Shown piece after piece: positions 37,801 to 50,900 of a stretch of DNA of 64,000 bases (positions are counted from its first letter, which is position 1; every line of letters starts with the position of its first letter). The stretch is from Eumeta japonica (taxonomy: Eukaryota > Arthropoda > Insecta > Lepidoptera > Psychidae). The stretch covers positions 1 through 64,000 of the forward strand of contig BGZK01001239.1 in NCBI GenBank assembly GCA_005406025.1, given 5' to 3'. Both the position numbers and the translations under genes were made by a program. The notes under the pieces were generated by a model. That model did no database searches. It saw only the letters and a program-made list of their open reading frames with translations, and was not told where the DNA came from.

Positions 37801-40678
37801 GGTATGATGAAATAGTAATTTTATTGATTAGATTTTGAATTTTGGTATTTAAAAACATACATTTTTTAGGTCGCGTGTCATGATTAGTTTGCTGATTTTT
37901 GCGTTTATTAACCAATGAAGAGGTAAAATTTTCCTCTGAGTCAGTCATATAAATTTTTAACAACACTTGTTTTATAATGTTTCAAAACTATTTTTTTATC
38001 ACACTTATCTTTTGTAAAATTTTACAAAATTTATAATAAATTCCACATCATTCATGTAAATAATGTCTAACTATACAGCAGTTGTATATCTGCAGTGTTA
38101 CCAATACATACATACGAGTATATATATTAGTTTGCTAATGAAGAGAATGTCACTTCTGTCCGAAAATTGTTATTTCTGTTTAAAAAAGATCTGAGTTACT
38201 CTCGAGTCGTGGCTAGCGAAGTTTAATTATAAAAATTCTTATTTTTTTTATTATTTCGAAATAAAAAAAGAATTTTCAGTGAATTCTCTCGATAAAATTT
38301 TTGAAAGAGCGAAATTTCACTGTGTAGAGGTTTCGCTCTTCAGTAACTCAAATTTTTATTTTAAACATATGAAAGTTTTTTTCGTTCTGTTTCCAAATTT
38401 TCATTTCAATAAAAGCAGCCATTCTAGTAATTCGCCTAGGATACAATTTTTGTTTGAACTTTTAAAGGTTAAAAATTGTTGTAGATTTTTTTTAAATACT
38501 TAAGTTTAGATCCTCAATAAGTATTCAACGAAATATTGAAATTAGATAATCCTATAGTTGCATGTTGATGAAGTTGATATTTGCAGCAGTTGGAGGAGGT
38601 ATAATATGTAAAAAATTCCAAATATTATTGAATTTTTAATCAGCTTTGACTCATTATTTTTTATATCTTAGACTATGACTTACTAAGAGTTACAAACCAT
38701 GAAAACTAATTGACAATGTTCCAGAACTCAAGGAAGAGGACTTTTACACTACTAAAGGCATTACAGTATTTCCTTAATCCAAATAAAATGAGTTACTAAA
38801 AAATATAATAACATCTATATGTTTTTATTACATCACAATAAAAACATAGATGTCAAATTGATTCATGCATTTTATAATTTAACAAGTATTTAAAATTTTC
38901 CATATTCATATTACTTTTTTGGCATAATAAAAACTCAATGCCAAATTTGTTATAGTTATTTTTATTAACACTAACCTATTTTAAAATAAATGATTCCATT
39001 TTTATCGAAGTTCTTATAAAAAAAATTGAACACAAATGAATTAAGTCATTATTTTATCTAGTTTAATAATGAAAACTTAAACTATTTTTTTCATAGAGTT
39101 TTATCTGGCACAAAACCTCCCGGACCTGCTAGTAAAACAGGTGTACCTCCAATTGGAAAAACAACTTCTGTACAAAATGTTAATAAAACAACTTCTAACC
39201 CAACTACTGGGAAAAGCAATCAGCAGAATCCTGGAAAAAGTGGTCCTAATACAACTACTAATAAGGTAACTACACAAAATACCCATCAGAGTAAATCAAA
39301 AAATGAAACAAAAGGTACCAGTTCTTCTGCTCAACCTAAACCTGATAGAAGTAAAAGCCCTGTTGCAAGTCCTAAACCAAGTCAATCTAAAGAAAATTCG
39401 GACGATGTAGAAGAGCCAAAAGTAACACCAGAATCTACAGCCCCAAAAGTACCTCCACTTAAAATCGTAATCCCTGGAGGTGCAAGCGGTTCCGGAAATA
39501 GAAGTGGTGAACAAGAAGGTGAAGGTGGCTGTGGTCAGCGAGGCAGTGGAAAAGGTAGAGGTGGGTCATCCACTTTACCTTATGTCATCCCCTGTACAAG
39601 TACAGACACCGGTCCGGCATCGGACAGTTCTGATGGCAATTCAGATGATAAGAGATCAGGAAGTGGAGAAGGTAAAGGATCAGCAGGACAAAGAGTTCTG
39701 AGATCTCATAGAACCACTGATGGTGAAAAAGAAAAAGATAAAGATAGGAAAGAACAAATTACAACTAATACAACTCAAATAGTATCTTCAAATAAGTCAC
39801 CACAGCCGTCTGTATCCACTCAAGAATTAGAACCTGGGACAACGTCAAGTGGAACTACAAATCGTTCTGAATCAGGAAGTAGTTCTTCAGTCGATCTACA
39901 TCCCCGAAAACGAAAGATTAAAAAAGATCATTCTAAAGATAATGTCAAGAATACAACAACTGAAGCAAATGTTGAAGTAAACCCTCCTACTCATACTGTC
40001 ACACATGCTAATCCATACCAGATGGCCTTGCTCATCAAGAAACAGATTGAGCGTAAACACAAAAGCATGTTTCCTGTTAAATTAAAGCCACCAAAAGATT
40101 TTGATAAATATTTAATGAATCGGTGCACATACACCCTACAAAGCAATATGGACGACTCATTACTCACAGCACCAACTCCTACAGATCTCAACCCTCAAAT
40201 GCAGCATGAGTTTGAAGAACAGGAAAAAGAGAGAAAAAGTTTGCGTGTTCAACATTTGGTAGAGAAAGAAAAATTGGTATTGTCAGTGGAACAAGAAATC
40301 CTTAGAGTACACGGCCGAGCTGAAAGGGCGGTTGCTAACCAGCCAATGCCATTTTCTGCTTGCACAATACTTAGAGATAAAGAAGTTTACAATGTCACTG
40401 GTTCGGAACAAGAGGAAAAACGAAATGCTCAGAGATCACGATGCAATGGGCGACAGATAAATGCTTGGCTTCAGGAAGTAGATGACAAATGGGAGAGGCT
40501 TAAGGAGATGATGCTGCGCCGCCAAAATATAGAAGCAGAGAGTCTACATGCAAAACAAGTTATGATATGGGAGTGGAAACTTAAAGATTATGGACTTTGT
40601 GAATATAAGAATACACCTAAAATCAGTGAACAGCATGTACCCCATGTTCATGTATCAAATTTCGATTTGCCCTTCTAA
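34811..40678 (+). CDS. Ankrd11/12: ANKRD11/ANKRD12-like C-terminal domain protein
   Basis: Three coding exons: 34811-34892 (exon starts at 34747), 36006-36213 and 39097-40678, with matching phases, giving 623 aa. Residues about 1-400 are low-complexity, Ser/Thr/Lys/Asn-rich and likely disordered, with a basic KKKKRK cluster that may be a nuclear signal. From about residue 400 the protein matches the conserved C-terminal domain of ANKRD11/12: an NPY..IKKQIE start, then LVEKEKLVLSVEQEILRVHG, ERAVANQPMPFSACTIL, 'EVYNV', and INAWLQEVDDKWE with a charged helix after it. In vertebrates these are nuclear cofactors acting with histone deacetylases and nuclear receptors. No ankyrin repeat is encoded by these exons, and none was seen in the introns. 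The ATG is preceded by a spliced 5' UTR, so other isoforms with upstream exons remain possible. Confidence 0.88.
34985..35400 (+). repeat. interspersed repeat pieces in ANKRD-like intron 1
   Basis: 'actacggctggaccaatttgg' near 34994 and 'tataaaaatgaatgttct' with 'gatcggatgactgtgaaac' near 35226-35300 resemble the widespread lepidopteran repeat with 'gaacggctggaccgatttgg'. The order is scrambled, so these are fragments. The minisatellite at 35620-35800 probably belongs to the same insertion cluster. Confidence 0.45.
35620..35800 (+). repeat. degenerate minisatellite, related to 11960-12135
   Basis: G/A-rich units such as 'gatcagaatcgaaagcgaa' and 'gggactaggacagaaatc' repeat with loose periodicity, as in the array at 11960-12135 and in the same orientation. 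The unit is too diverged to fix a length by eye. Confidence 0.5.
35883..35900. repeat. (TG)n microsatellite
   Basis: A simple TG dinucleotide run of about nine units in intron 1 of the ANKRD-like gene. Confidence 0.9.
36835..37110 (+). mobile_element. tRNA-derived SINE
   Basis: The head 'gcagaggtagctcagtggtt' is an RNA polymerase III A-box-like sequence, followed about 30 bases later by a degenerate B-box region ('aaggtatcacaatcctgac'). The body contains 'cacctcagagagcttgtcaa' and 'cattggtgacaacatggg'. It lies in intron 2 of the ANKRD-like gene. The decayed B box and the long non-tRNA body argue against a functional tRNA gene. The 3' end is estimated. Confidence 0.6.
38811..38853. repeat. 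17-bp hairpin with a 2-nt bulge
   Basis: Left arm acatctatatgtttttatt (38811-38829) pairs with right arm aataaaaacatagatgt (38837-38853) apart from a two-base bulge. The loop is 7 nt. It lies in intron 2 of the ANKRD-like gene. Confidence 0.6.
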
Positions 40679-41236
40679 GTTTTAGGACAGCGCTAGATCT
40701 AGCAGTGATGAAGTTTAGAAAAATTATCTGAAATTGATAAACTGGCATTTTTTTTAGAGAAGTGAAAAATCCACTGATTTCTATTGGCCTATATAGACAA
40801 TACGAAATTATTATTCCAATTGTCTTAACACTAGAATATACTAGTGCTAATTAAACGAAAAATACTCTATAGTTCTCTACTTTATAAAAGTAGTTAATTA
40901 GGTATAAATATTTGGCAACACTAACAATTTTGGCTAAATGGGTAATTTAAAAATTTAGGATTCATTACAATTGACAATTTTTTTTGATAAAAACATTCAA
41001 CATTAATATAACATAAAAATGAATCGCTTCTTCACTGCTAGATTAAGCGCTGGCCTAACATTTAGTGATGCTCAGTCAAATATATGCTGAGCAAGTGTTA
41101 TGGCACTGATTGATTATTATTAATATATATTTTGTAAATATTTCTCGACTTTGTAAATAGCTGTAATATTGAATTAGTGCATATTCTTATTTTATTAGGT
41201 TGATAAGAAAATTTTTAATTTATTATTTGGCTGTTA

Positions 41237-41242
41237 AATAAA
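41237..41242 (+). promoter_or_regulatory. candidate polyadenylation signal AATAAA for the ANKRD-like gene
   Basis: A canonical AATAAA about 560 bases past the stop codon at 40676-40678. Another transcript end cannot be excluded from sequence alone. Confidence 0.4.
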
Positions 41243-42594
41243 TGATTGGTACTCCAATCAGTTATGTTTCATAAAGGAATAGTTAGCTATTGTCATTCTT
41301 GTACATGTTTTATTAATAAGAATACATGGCTGTATATATTACTTTTTAATTTGTATTATATATGAGCTCTAGTTTTTTTTTTACCTGCGTTTTTCTAATA
41401 ATTTAAAAATCTGTCAAGACACTTAAGTTGAAGTCAGACACAGATTAAGCTATTAACAATGTAGTTTTTAAAAATATGCTGGGTTTAGCAGAAGTGCATA
41501 ATTTACTCTAACTAAATCATTGGAGGTATATAGGCCTGTCAGTGCAAACAGCATACGACAGAGTATACTTTTATATTAGACCTAGTAAATGTAATAAATC
41601 ATTATAATTTGAGGTTGTGCATATACAAAATTTTCAACACAGATATGTATGTTCTATTGATAAGTAACGATTGATGTCTCTCCAAAGTAAGTCAAGTTGC
41701 TATAGATGCACAAGGGATAACTACATTCACAACTAAAATAAATCAACAGACATCAATTTTGCCAAGTTCACGTGTCGACATGATGTCAAGGATATTATGT
41801 ATGGCCGACACCCACATATTGTTTCGGCCATTGCTTTACCAAAGTACGTGAAATGTACGGCAACCAAAAAGCATATGTAGCGTCTTCATTATCAGGCGAC
41901 GTGAGTCTATAGGGGGATATGATGCTTATGCCCTCTCATCGGCAAATAAATTGAATTTGCCGGTTGATTGATTAGGTTAGGTGTGTCTTAAGTAATAAAT
42001 TCTGAAGTAAAATAGTTTTCATGACAAAATTTGTTATGATTATTTAAATAAAATATATTTATTTCAATTTGCCGATACTAATAATCAAATTATTTCAAAT
42101 ATTTTTTATAAATTTGATCATTTGCCAGATATTTTGATGCATATAATTTAAAATATATACCTATTCATTATTCTAAAACCTATGTAAAAAATAATATTTC
42201 TCAAAAGTTACAAATTCAATGTCGAATATTTATTTTTAAGATATACATACATGAAAAAATGTGAAAATTTGTCAAAACTTTAATGAGTTAGTTTAATGAA
42301 ATTAAATATATTATTTTAACTAGTTTTATTCAAAATAATACGTTAGTCCGAAATATCTAATAAATTTAGTGTGTCTACACTTAAAGGTTTACGCATATTA
42401 TAGGACACTTTAGCACAAATTACATAAACCGAATCCAGGCATGTAATGTAGACAAGCCGTATCAAATGTTACTTTCACACGAGTGTTAAATTATTATTTC
42501 GGAAGGTTTTCTCGCAAATTGAGGTTGCACTTACATCTGTTAAAACATGACTGACTTTCCATCTAACTTAATCAAAAAACAATTCATAATTCAC

Positions 42595-42775
42595 TAATAC
42601 AGTATAACGCTTGAAACTTTGCCGCTGTGAAGTTTGCGACGTAAGAGTCGCAATAACGTAAAATAGGAACGCGGCGGAGAAGAAGGAAGGGTAGGGGAGC
42701 GTAATACAAGCGCAATATATCATTTGCAGCCAGTTCAGAGCGGCAAAGTACAACGCACGAAACTACCGTTCTGAA
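42595..42775 (+). mobile_element. MITE copy 1 ('actttgccgct' ends)
   Basis: The left end has 'cttgaaactttgccgctgtg' and the right end has the inverted form 'cagagcggcaaagtacaacg', so the ends are inverted repeats. The interior 'gtcgcaataacgtaaaatag' followed by 'gaaggaagggtaggggag' matches the reverse complement of 58980-59145. The length of about 180 bp and lack of coding fit a small MITE. Confidence 0.6.
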
Positions 42776-43314
42776 TTCCCTGCGAATATCGAAAGGTATA
42801 GAATTACTCCAACTCCGGCAAAATGGCCAAACGTTGTTGGCTTCGCGATCGCATCGTATTTTGGGTAGTTATTTTTCATTTAATTTTAGCCCACAATCAT
42901 ATTGTATTAGCAGTGATATGAGAGCTAATAAATGGCTCTGTAATCCCATTTATTTGTCAATACATCCGTATGGTATAGTTTTCCTGTACGATATTCTTTT
43001 ACCCGGAAATATAGACAAAGTATATTTGAAAATAATAGTAACTATGTAATCCAAACAATGAAAGTAAAATAATATAAGTTTTGCAAAAGTTCCACTTTTA
43101 AGTCAGAATCTGGAAATGCAATCTCATTTTGATGCAGCCAGTCTTAAAATTGAGATTGTGTAGATGCGATCTGGGTGTTCGGTTTATTGTTCGGATTGAA
43201 TCTTGTAGTAATTTATCAATAACTTACTTGCTATGTACATCTTAATGATTGACGTTACTGGTTTATGACTCTGTGTCACGAGCGCTTGGACAAAGAATAT
43301 AGAGCATAGTATTC

Positions 43315-43486
43315 TTCTGTGGCGCTAGTCCACAGACTGTTGTAAATATTTTGCAGATTTGTTTTTACCTTTTCTGTGGCGCTAAGGCTTTTACGAGGCT
43401 TTTTAGTACTCGTGTTCTATTTTTAGATTCACTATAGGCTTTTTCCGCTTGCGCATAGAGAAGTATATACCGGAACGCTTGCGCAT
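43315..43486 (+). promoter_or_regulatory. candidate Umps promoter with duplicated motifs
   Basis: In the 240 bases before the ATG two short direct repeats stand out: TTCTGTGGCGCTA at 43315-43327 and 43372-43384, and CGCTTGCGCAT at 43446-43456 and 43476-43486, exactly 30 bases apart. TTGCGCAT resembles half of the palindromic site of NRF-1/Ewg-type factors. No TATA box was seen. The assignment is from position and repetition only. Confidence 0.35.
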
Positions 43487-43552
43487 GTTTTATAGTCAAC
43501 GTTGGTTTACATATTGTAAATTTATTTCCAGTTTTTAAATATTATTTACAAA

Positions 43553-46500
43553 ATGTCATTGCCGGGGAAATTGGATGAACTTGCTGTGAAACTTTTCGAA
43601 ATAAACGCTATTAAATTTGGCGATTTTATAACTAAAAGTGGCATTAGAACACCTATTTATTTTGATTTAAGGGTTATAGTTAGCTATCCTTTAATAATGG
43701 TAAGCAATATTTTTTAGAGATAAAATTTTTCACGAATTTTTGTGAAGAAATTGGAGGTTATACTGTATTTTGATAACTTAGAAATTAAAAATGAGTGACA
43801 AAATTGCATTTACAGAAGACTACGAAAATGCTATAGTTTTTACCATTAACTAGAGATTTTATATGCTGTTTTATTAAATCCTATATGTACTATAAAAGTA
43901 TCCATACAAATTTCATACAATATAGTAAAGTGAACTCTAATTAAACTACGTAAAATTTACATATTTCCTTTAAATTGATAAATTCAAATATAAGGGTTTT
44001 TTTTTTTTGAAGAAAATTATGCAATACTAGAAAAACCCTAATGCGTGACATATTTCGTTCAACATTAAATTAGGTAAGGTGTAGTAAACACACGATGAAA
44101 TGGTTGCGGATCGAGAAAGCCCATTTATTTGCATAAGCCCTGCACGCCTTACTGGCATGGAAAATAATAAAAATTATTCATTAAAGATATTTTTTTGTGG
44201 TGAATGAGCATGAAAAATTAATCAATTTTTCATGCTAATTAATCTCGTCAAAAAATCTAAACTAATCTCGTTAAGCTATTTGTAGAGGCCAGAGCAAATC
44301 AATGGCCGAGAATTCATATTCAAGAACACTTCCATAAATTGATGATCCTTTTCTTGGATGTCCTTGGATGATCTTGCTTTATTCCTATATGGGATGTCCC
44401 CATCTCTCCTATTAGTCTCTCACTTCTTTTATGGTTCATAATTTAATTTCTCTGAAATATGTGGATGTCATCATTTAATCTATTTTGAAGTGCATGTACA
44501 AGTACACAAAACAGATTAATAGTGCTGTCGTGTCAACAAACGGATAATAAAACTAGGTATGAAAGAAAACTTTAATGTATTGGTTAACTTAGTCATTAAA
44601 TTATTATTTTCAGGATATGATATCGAGCTTGATGTATGATTTTGCTGTCAAAGATTCAAAATGTGATCATTTGTGTGGTGTCCCATATACTGCTTTGCCT
44701 ATAGCCACATTGCTTAGTGTAAAATCAAAAATACCTATGCTCATGAGACGAAAAGAAACAAAATCTTATGGTACAAAAAAGACAATAGAAGGTCACTATA
44801 AAGCCGGACAGTCGTGTCTTATTATTGAAGATGTAGTAACGTCCGGGTCAAGTGTGTTAGAGACAGTGAAGGATTTGAAAGCAGAAGGACTCGTAATAGA
44901 AGATGTCATAGTCATCTTAGATAGAGAGCAAGGAGGGTCACAGAATATTGATTCTAATGGGATGAAACTAAAGTCTTTATATACAATGACACAGTTAATA
45001 AATATTTTGTTACGAAAAGGAGAGATTACTAAGGAGATGGCTGATGATGTCAGACATTATCTCAGTACAACCAAGGCTCCAGTAATTAGTGAGTGAATTT
45101 TTATATTAATGTTTATTTTGAAAACTTGTTCTATTTCATTATAATAGACTTATTATTGTATTCTGATACTTTGTATATGTTATGGGTGTAGGTGTTCAGA
45201 GTGGACTGTACAGGGTTCAGAAGAGAATATGCTTTCTTCAGATTTACAGAGGCTCGATGGAGTACAGTTTTTTTCTTTTTTCTGTTTGTTTGGTGAGAGG
45301 ATTGCCCTTTCAGGGACACATATACTAGACTTAAACGTGGCTTACACACTTCTCAAAATCCTCTCTAATTTACTCCTTGTACTCTTCAGTCTTGTCGTTT
45401 ATTGCATATATTATTCTAATTACTCATATTGGTTTTTCTATAATGACCGCCATTTATTTTACATGGTATTTATATCAATTCTGTCCCATCTTTATGTGTT
45501 CCCCTGTTCGCTTGCTGTTTTATATGATTTCATAATATCAACATATGCATATGCTTAAATACATTTTAATTATTTGACTATGCTATCAAAATATATAACT
45601 GACATAGACATACATTTAAAGTGCGTAGTTATTACCAAATAATATAAATAAAGTACTGTTACTATAACATATAGTAAATTACCATATAATCCCTTACAAG
45701 AAAGATATTTCATTTACATCATGACTAAAATAAGATAGTTGTGTGTTCTACCAGATGAACAATAACATTATCTAATCTAAAGACCATTATTGTGGATACA
45801 ATTTTTCAATGCCACCGACATGTTTTTGGGGAGAAGCATGATAAATACTTAAGATATTTCTATGGTATAAAGGAAAGATGGATGTTAATTAGCTATATGT
45901 AATATTGTAATAGGATATAATAGAAATATTATTATGCCGTATAATGCAGAATATCAAATATTCTCAGTGTAAAAAATACCATAAATATTTTATAAAAACA
46001 AAGATGTATACAAACATGTCATAGCCTATGTAAACAAACAAGATTTATTGCATTCTGGAACATCCATGTATTTTGAGATAAAAAGAATATAGGCTGATAT
46101 TCTCTAATATTTTTTAAGGGTAATTGATTACTGAATTATTTAATAAAAGGTATAGTTAGTTGGTGATCCTATGATCATAATTTGCAACAATATGATAGAC
46201 CTGGCTTGACTTGTCCTTCACCAGTACTATTTTGTTATTTAATTCTGTGTGTGACTTTACAGAAGATCATTCATTGACAATGGATAGAATAAAGATGTCC
46301 TATGAAAAGCGTGCTGAACTTGCTCAGAATCCAATAACGAAGCAGCTTTTAAACATAATGGCCACAAAGAGAACAAATTTATGTCTGTCAGCAGATCTGA
46401 CTTCAACAACAAAAATTTTGAGTCTATTAGAAAATGTTGGTGAACACGTGTGCATGGTGAAAACTCATATTGACATAATTGAAGATTTCAATGATGATTT

Positions 46501-47138
46501 CTTGGTCCAGTTAAAGCATTTGGCTGATAAATTTAATTTCTTAATTCTTGAAGATCGAAAGTTTGCGGATATTGGTAATACTGTGTCGCTGCAATATTTA
46601 AAAGGAATGTATAAAGTAGCTGAATGGGCTGACATGGTTACAGTTCATTCTTTACCTGGTGAAGGAATCTTAAAAGCATTCACTGGTTCCATTAATGGTG
46701 TTTCTCGAGGAGTTTTCCTTTTGGCAGAAATGAGTAGTCAAGTATGCTTGTTTTTTTTTTTTGTTATAATCCATATGTAATTTATACAATAATAGAAATA
46801 TTTTTTTGCAGGGAAACCTCATATCTGCTGAATATACAAAAGCTACTATTGATATGGCTGATAAATATTCAGATTTAGTTACGGGATTTGTTTGTCAAAA
46901 TGGAGAACATATAAAAAATCCAGCTTTTATTCAACTGACACCAGGTGTACAGTTGATAAATGCTGAAGATGATTTTGGACAAGTATACAATACCCCAGAA
47001 ACTGTTGTTTTAGAAAAAGGTGCAGATGTTGCTGTGGTAGGCCGTGGAATAGTAGCAGCCAAGAATCCAGAAAGTCAAGCTGTTATTTATAAAGAAGCTT
47101 TATGGGAATGTTATGTGAAAAGAATATCTAATACTTAA
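43553..47138 (+). CDS. Umps: uridine 5'-monophosphate synthase (bifunctional OPRT / OMP decarboxylase)
   Basis: Four coding exons (43553-43699, 44614-45088, 46263-46741, 46812-47138), all GT/AG with matching phases, give 475 aa, close to the 480 aa of human UMPS. Residues about 1-210 are the orotate phosphoribosyltransferase domain, with the PRPP-binding loop [13 protein letters not shown] near 118-130. Residues about 230-475 are the OMP decarboxylase domain, with the active-site signature [10 protein letters not shown] at 305-314. Within it Asp305, Lys307 and Asp310 are present, as are Asp252 (in LSADLT) and Lys274 (in VKTHID). Near the end, VVGRGI is the phosphate-binding loop. The enzyme makes UMP from orotate and PRPP through OMP in the cytosol, the last two steps of de novo pyrimidine synthesis. 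It is the counterpart of Drosophila rudimentary-like. All key residues look intact. Confidence 0.97.
44207..44236. repeat. perfect 13-bp hairpin, 4-nt loop
   Basis: Left arm agcatgaaaaatt (44207-44219) pairs exactly with 44224-44236. The loop is aatc. It lies in the first intron of Umps. Confidence 0.7.
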
Positions 47139-47392
47139 TCATTAAAACAAAATCACAAATTAGTAAGGGACCAATTTTAGCAAGTTAATTGTTGAAAATT
47201 TTATTATAATTAATATTACAGCTAGTTGGAGCAACAATAAAAAACAAACAGGAATTGACCATGGACAATTGGTATTTTATACCATATGTTCTGTGTTTTT
47301 GTATATCATATAGATGATTTCAGATAACATCAATGACAATTTTTATTCAATACTGTCCATATATATATATATATATAATAATTTATATAAAT

Positions 47393-47398
47393 AATAAA
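47393..47398 (+). promoter_or_regulatory. candidate polyadenylation signal AATAAA for Umps
   Basis: AATAAA about 255 bases after the Umps stop, just after an AT dinucleotide run (about 47359-47377). An earlier AATAAA near 47234 could also be used. Confidence 0.45.
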
Positions 47399-47579
47399 AC
47401 TGTAACAGACTATTGTGTGTTTGGAAAATATTTATGAAAAAATGAATATGTGGAGTCTTTATAAATGCGATAGAAGTTAAAAAAATAATTTCTACAATTA
47501 CTGTTTGTCTGTCCGTATTTTGTTTGTTCTTGCATCATACAAAAATTATTGCATTAAACAGCAAACGAGTACACAAGCT

Positions 47580-47935
47580 ATCACAGAGTAAATGGTAACT
47601 GCCACCTATGGACACTTGCAACCTCAAAGGAGTGCATTGCCAGCCTTTTGGGAGGGAATAGGATATCTAATGGAAGGAGATCGGATTGATGGAGGGGGGA
47701 GAGGAGGAGTGGGCCACCGAAATTCTTACTCATCAGATGGAATGCAACATGCAAGATGGAATTTCTTGCCTATATAATTTAAAATTGTATCCTACTCTCT
47801 TATTAAATCATATCCTACACTGAAAATTAGGAGTTTAAATGATAATCAAGTACATTGACTATGAATCTATTTTTCAGCCAAGTAAAAAATTCGACACGCG
47901 TAAGAAGTAGCGGAAAAAAGCTAGTATATAGTGAA
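47580..47935 (+). repeat. lepidopteran interspersed repeat downstream of Umps
   Basis: 'gccacctatggacacttgca' with 'gtgcattgccagccttttgg' and the G-rich 'ggagggggg' matches a repeat I know from many lepidopteran genomes. The small open frame in it (47592-47777) is a by-product. At about 47896-47930 'cgcgtaagaagtagcggaaa' followed by 'aaagctagt' is the typical terminus of another such repeat. Confidence 0.55.
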
Positions 47936-47939
47936 TGTT

Positions 47940-50900
47940 TCAGCATGTTCATTGAATTATTTTGTATTAAATTTGATGGTTAATTTAATTTATTTAATTT
48001 TAATAATATGATTAAATTTCTTGTGCATGATTAACGTAATTTCAAACATTTTTGAATTTTGGGGATTAACTGTAATCTTATATGTATGTGGCCTTAAATA
48101 ATGATTTCATATATCTGTTCCAGCTCAATTTAAGAATACAAATATCCGAAGATATTCTTTAAGCTAGGATAACTCTGTGAAATTCAATACAAATTATATT
48201 TGTTTATTTTATAGTCAATTATAACAAAATGACATAGGCATATGAGAGTACAAATACAAGCGAGCTTAAAGTATATATCACGTAGACTGGAGGTACATGC
48301 CCTTTGTGTGTTTGTTTATAACTTCAGATTATGCTTCAAATGAATATATTAAAAAATGTATGTGGCTTTGAATAAGGCCCCAATTGCATTTATTGTACCA
48401 AAAATTCAATCTTTTATGCAAAATAATTTTGGGGAAGTCTATTGTAATAAATGGTAATTTAGTATTGTAATAAAATGGACACTGAAATTATTCCATGTTT
48501 CTTTTCCAATTATAGAATTATAGTATAGAAGACTATTTAATATTGGGTGCTACTAAGTTATTAAGGAAAGGTTATCGATTCCTTAAAAGTATTGAACTTT
48601 GTTCATTCCAATAATAAAAAAAATATTACATTCCTATATTGATGTTACATAATATATAATTATACAAATAACATTTTTCTTAATTTATCAATTATTTGAA
48701 TCTCATTTGTTATTATTTAAAAATAGATTGATGATTGTTTATAATGATTCAACACATTATATTGTAATATGATAATGTATAATTAAAACTGATTAAATCA
48801 CAATAACACATATATGTTGTAATGTAATAACTAAGGCTGAGTATTATTTTTTAAAGATTGTAATTGAAAATTCATTAAAACATCTATTTTGTGATGAGCT
48901 TGTTTAATAGAATATTGAAAAGGATAAGATATTGTACTCGAAAGTTTTTTATTTATGTTCTATTTTTTGTAAAATAATCTTTATTATTTTTATTTTAATG
49001 TTGCACATTGCAAACCTTCTTCAGTTACATTTTCCGGAAATTTAAGAATATCAAATGGAAGAAATAAAATATGCATCGCGAAGGCGAGGGTGACAACAAT
49101 CCGCGGGCGGAAAAGCCCTACTTTTCTCCCTTAGTGCATAATACACTATTCATTTTTAAATACAAATTAATCATAAAAATCAACAAAATACTATGAAATA
49201 CAAAATTTTTCTTGGTATTTTATTGATATGGATTACATGTTGATACACTTGATTTGTGTAATGTTTGTAACACGCACTTTCTTTTGGTGTATTGTTTTAT
49301 TAAAATAATTTTGAATGGAGAAAGTATTTCACTATTCCTCGAAAATACCTATTCTTATTGTGAAAAATCTTTAGGATTCTACACATGAATACTGAATATT
49401 TGATGAACGGTTAGGAATTAGGTACATTAGCAGGATGATTATTTATTGAAGCTATAATAAAGTTCACATTTTTCTATGAATTTATGTGTCTAACAATCCA
49501 TTGGTTATCAGTAAGAATATGAGCTTGTTTCTTATATTGCTCATTTTCGTTTATTTTTCTCATTTGTAGGAATCTTTTTTCTTCAATCTAAAATAGTGAA
49601 ATTGAAATGAATAATTCATTTTTTCTATTATTTGAGATTATCAGAGTTCTAGAGAATGATGCCTGCATAAAATTTCAATGACTAAAATGTGGATCAATAA
49701 ATGAGTTAATGTCATAATTTGACAAAATATATAAGAAACTCGTATTTACTGTTGCTGTAAATATGCTTGAGGGAAAAGCGTGTCATTATAACAAAATAAT
49801 TACAATAAAACCAGTAAGTAGTACACATTTGTTTTTGAGCAACGGAAATGAGCTTTGCTCGTCGCTTTGAGAGTTTGCCCCGGAAATATGATAACTTTCC
49901 ATTGGAATATTTACTTATGTTCGTTTCAAACAATAAATACATGAATATAAAAAAGATACGTATACAACAATGTTCTATTTATGTAGTGCCATTTGCAGAG
50001 ATCATGATATAGCACCAATGTAGATATTTCAAAATTCCAGTAATTACACTAAAACAGCGCCGTTTCAAGTTTTCAAAACGAAGTTCCATAACGCGGCTTG
50101 CGGGAGGCGTGATTTGATAGAAATCGTCGCGTAAGGATAAAGCGTTATGCCATTTCCGTTCGACTCTTAACGACTTTATTACATCCGAAGTTGAGAGAAA
50201 AGCTTAAATAATTACGTTCTTAATGGGGGTCCCCGATAGCACACTTTTTTTTTTTTTTATTTTATTCAGAGAAGACACGTACTGTGTGCGTTGTACTGTA
50301 CAGAAATGGATTCTATCATTATTGTTTACGTAATTTTTATATAAAGATACCGATCTAAACTTATTGCGCATCGATATTTTGTAACACAGAAATGTAAAGA
50401 ATAATATAATTAGAAATAACAAGTTTTTTAATTTATTTAAACGGAATGTAAAGACAACAAGTTGATATAAAAGAAATGTTCATATGTTCAAATAGATATT
50501 ATTAGCTCTAGTAAATCTTAACAAAATTCATGTTTAACATATCTAAAATTCTCTGAGCATAAGCTAAGCTCGGAAGGTTTATATATAATTAGGAATTATA
50601 TTCTAAGATATTTAGTACCCAAGTTTTTCTTTCCTTTTTTAAAACACTTCTTAAAGTGAATGTGAAAGCAATAACAGCAGTTCAGTGGCGATATTTGCAT
50701 TAATATTCCTGTGTAATATTAGTTTTGATTTGTTTTTATTTTCAATTCCTTTTTTAAATTCCATTAATGCGAAACCTCTATTCGTTTGACAAGCACAATT
50801 TCTTGTGTTACAAAATACTGCTAGATTTGAAACGTCGATCATTATGAGATTAACAATGCCTTATAAACATACATTGATCCTCATCATCTGTAAAGTGCGC

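Larger units (their letters stand above)
40679..43314. other. 3' UTR of the ANKRD-like gene and spacer to Umps
   Basis: About 560 bases after the stop is a plausible poly(A) site (AATAAA at 41237-41242). The rest is AT-rich with no coding frame. A patch near 41760-41960 ('ttatcaggcgacgtgag', 'gccctctcatcggcaaat') has a composition unlike its flanks and may be repeat-derived. The MITE copy at 42595-42775 also lies here. Confidence 0.45.

Noticed and set aside
47592..47777. Gly-rich 61-codon open frame downstream of Umps
   Set aside because: Lies wholly inside a familiar lepidopteran interspersed repeat; the frame recurs with the repeat and is not a host gene.
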